The position numbers and the translations under genes are program-made. A model generated the notes under the pieces. It did no database searches and was not told the DNA's origin. It was given only the letters and a program-made list of their open reading frames with translations. Of a stretch of 6,702 bases of DNA, positions 6,477 to 6,702 are shown piece after piece (the first letter of the stretch is position 1; each line of letters starts with the position of its first letter). The stretch is taken from assembly GCA_041583655.1 (NCBI GenBank), contig JBFHFJ010000190.1:1-6702 (forward strand). Direction: 5' to 3'. The stretch comes from Haliea sp041583655. Its GTDB lineage: Bacteria; Pseudomonadota; Gammaproteobacteria; Pseudomonadales; Halieaceae.

Positions 6477-6578
6477 GGCGAGCGTCGCCGCCGTTTGCTG
6501 GTAGCCTGTGCAGCGTACCAACGCAGTCGCGGGCTTGCAGGCAGCGGCCGGATTTTGGGATGGAGTAGGGTGGGGTAA

Positions 6579-6652
6579 TGGGCCCAGAAGGACTTGAACC
6601 TTCGACCTGCCGATTATGAGTCGGATGCTCTAACCAACTGAGCTATGGGCCC
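6579..6652 (-). tRNA. tRNA with anticodon CAU (elongator tRNA-Met or tRNA-Ile2)
   Basis: The minus strand folds into a full cloverleaf: acceptor GGGCCCA pairs with TGGGCCC over seven bases; D arm GCTC/GAGC; anticodon stem CCGA/TCGG around loop CTCATAA with CAU at 6618-6616; variable loop AGGTC; T arm GAAGG/CCTTC with loop TTCAAGT. The discriminator is A (6579) and no CCA is encoded after it. Position 27-43 is a T-C mismatch. The absence of initiator features, since the 1-72 pair is G-C and the anticodon stem lacks three G-C pairs, rules out tRNA-fMet. C4-G69 and C5-G68 pairs are compatible with TilS-modified Ile2, so Met versus Ile2 is undecided. Confidence 0.93.
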
Positions 6653-6669
6653 GCAACGGAAGAGCGGGA

Positions 6670-6675
6670 ATTATA
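6670..6675 (-). promoter_or_regulatory. -10 element of the tRNA promoter
   Basis: On the minus strand TATAAT (6675-6670) is a perfect -10 hexamer 17 bases before the tRNA 5' end, predicting a leader of about 10 bases. It is followed by the GC-rich discriminator TCCCGCTC (6669-6662), typical of stable-RNA promoters under stringent (ppGpp) control. The -35 would fall around 6693-6698 (TGTGCC at 17-base spacing), a poor match, and the window ends just beyond. Confidence 0.75.
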
Positions 6676-6702
6676 GAGAAGAAGCTGCCGCAGGCACAGC
6701 CC

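Overview
The window looks like an ordinary chromosomal stretch of a GC-rich gammaproteobacterium. The evidence is a DUF2058/YaiL-type protein, a family largely confined to gammaproteobacteria, next to a YghU-type glutathione S-transferase. A Tat-exported molybdenum hydroxylase and a PF12625-type AraC regulator would fit a marine or environmental heterotroph, but genus cannot be read from the sequence. No mobile element, CRISPR array, integrase or rRNA is visible, and no gene-free stretch exceeds 300 bases.

Left part (+ strand, 1-1375): the 3' portion of a YghU-like glutathione-dependent disulfide-bond oxidoreductase runs in from outside the window. Five bases after it comes a DUF2058 gene, which contains a perfect 14-bp inverted repeat in its C-terminal coding region. 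After a 214-bp gap, an AraC-family regulator (1590-2597) is followed, across a 123-bp gap with candidate regulatory sequence, by an NmrA/EasG-like NAD(P)-binding reductase (2721-3560).

Right part (- strand, 6652-3639): a tRNA with anticodon CAU (Met elongator or Ile2) has a consensus -10 and a GC-rich discriminator. After 155 bp comes a two-gene operon for an isoquinoline 1-oxidoreductase-like molybdenum hydroxylase: a small 2x[2Fe-2S] subunit (IorA-like), then an overlapping large molybdopterin subunit with a twin-arginine signal (IorB-like). The operon converges on the reductase gene with 78 bp between the stop codons.

The oxidoreductase module may be functionally linked (inference): the AraC regulator could control the reductase and perhaps the molybdenum hydroxylase, the latter hydroxylating an N-heterocycle or oxidising an aldehyde in the periplasm. 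The only sequence hint is a shared nonamer, CTATGCTTT, upstream of both the reductase gene and the iorA-like gene. All proteins fall in known families; I see no clearly novel system. The most interesting open points are the unknown substrate of the orphan IorAB-like enzyme, its link to the AraC/EasG-like pair, and the hairpin inside the DUF2058 gene.
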